From Zygnema circumcarinatum (taxonomy: Eukaryota > Streptophyta > Zygnematophyceae > Zygnematales > Zygnemataceae), in contig CM074807.1 in the NCBI GenBank assembly GCA_037447605.1, positions 697,885 through 726,654 on the forward strand: DNA of 28,770 nt, in the 5' to 3' direction. The notes under the pieces were generated by a model that saw only the letters and a program-made list of their open reading frames with translations, had not been told where the DNA came from and searched no databases. Made by a program: the position numbers and the translations under genes. Shown here in pieces: positions 28,581-28,770 of this stretch (positions are counted from its first letter, which is position 1; each line of letters opens with the position of its first letter).

Positions 28581-28699
28581 TCAGATTCCGCATCCTCCGG
28601 AGCTCCTCCTGTTTCGGAGAGCGTTAATCCTGCGCTCCTGAGTGTCTAAAACCGTCTCTTTCGGGGATTCCAAAGGCAGCTCTCGATGCGCTTCAACTT
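28581..28699 (-). CDS. Probable last exon of a gene entering from the right edge
   Basis: On the minus strand a tgctttttgcag acceptor ends at 28700 and opens a frame (phase 1) reading VEAHRELPLESPKETV, LDTQERRINALRNRR, then SSGGCGI and TGA. The charged, non-repetitive sequence and the CT-rich run upstream of the acceptor resemble the other genes here. The protein is not recognised, and the exon alone cannot prove a gene. Confidence 0.4.
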
Positions 28700-28770
28700 C
28701 TGCAAAAAGCATGAAATGGAGAGGGCGAGGGATGGGGGGAGGAGGCGAGGAGGCGAGGGGGCGAGGGGGC

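Overview
The window is nuclear DNA of a eukaryote. Protein-coding exons are split by many GT-AG introns, and both introns and spacers are full of simple repeats and telomere-like arrays (TTTAGGG, TTAGGG and TTTTTAGGG types). The plant-type TTTAGGG motif, an SPPPP hydroxyproline-type linker, and a CCESGVLD-C-VCDG cysteine module I know mainly from green algal proteins suggest an Archaeplastida-like alga. Species and phylum cannot be fixed from the sequence alone.

Layout. (1) 90-3035, minus: the 5' part of a replication protein A 32 kDa subunit (RPA2) gene; five exons reconstruct in frame and the rest lies off the left edge. (2) 3036-6164: intergenic/promoter DNA with CCAAT boxes, ACGTGGC elements, CCGTACGG palindromes and CATG-rich tandem repeats. 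(3) 6165-7723, plus: a tentative two-exon gene for a basic protein ending in a coiled coil. (4) 7724-10019: spacer of simple repeats, no gene recognised. (5) 10020-25613, plus: one very large gene of about 28 coding exons and about 1540 codons, reconstructed almost throughout by phase-compatible splice sites. It encodes a proteinase K-like subtilisin (S8) zymogen whose catalytic domain is followed by a bacterial-type PPC-like beta domain, four thrombospondin type 1 repeats, an EGF-like unit, CCESG cysteine modules, an SEA/ferredoxin-like segment, a second EGF-like region, one transmembrane helix and a short cytoplasmic tail. (6) 26303-27411, minus: a three-exon secreted protein with signal peptide, Pro-rich hinge and an unrecognised Cys/Trp-rich C-terminal domain. 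(7) 28581-28699, minus: a probable last exon of a gene entering from the right edge.

The most notable biology is the membrane-anchored subtilisin-TSP1-EGF protease, which resembles animal ADAMTS proteases in layout but carries an S8 catalytic unit, and the way its introns are built. Telomere-like arrays often start within a few bases of the 5' splice site; G/A-rich microsatellites tend to follow donors and C/T-rich ones to precede acceptors; some of the same microsatellites are translated as low-complexity linkers between domains. A one-base frame inconsistency in exon 20 lies inside such a tract.

The protease and the Pro-rich protein both carry secretory signals and could act at the cell surface or in the extracellular matrix. 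RPA2 is a nuclear housekeeping gene with no evident functional link to them.
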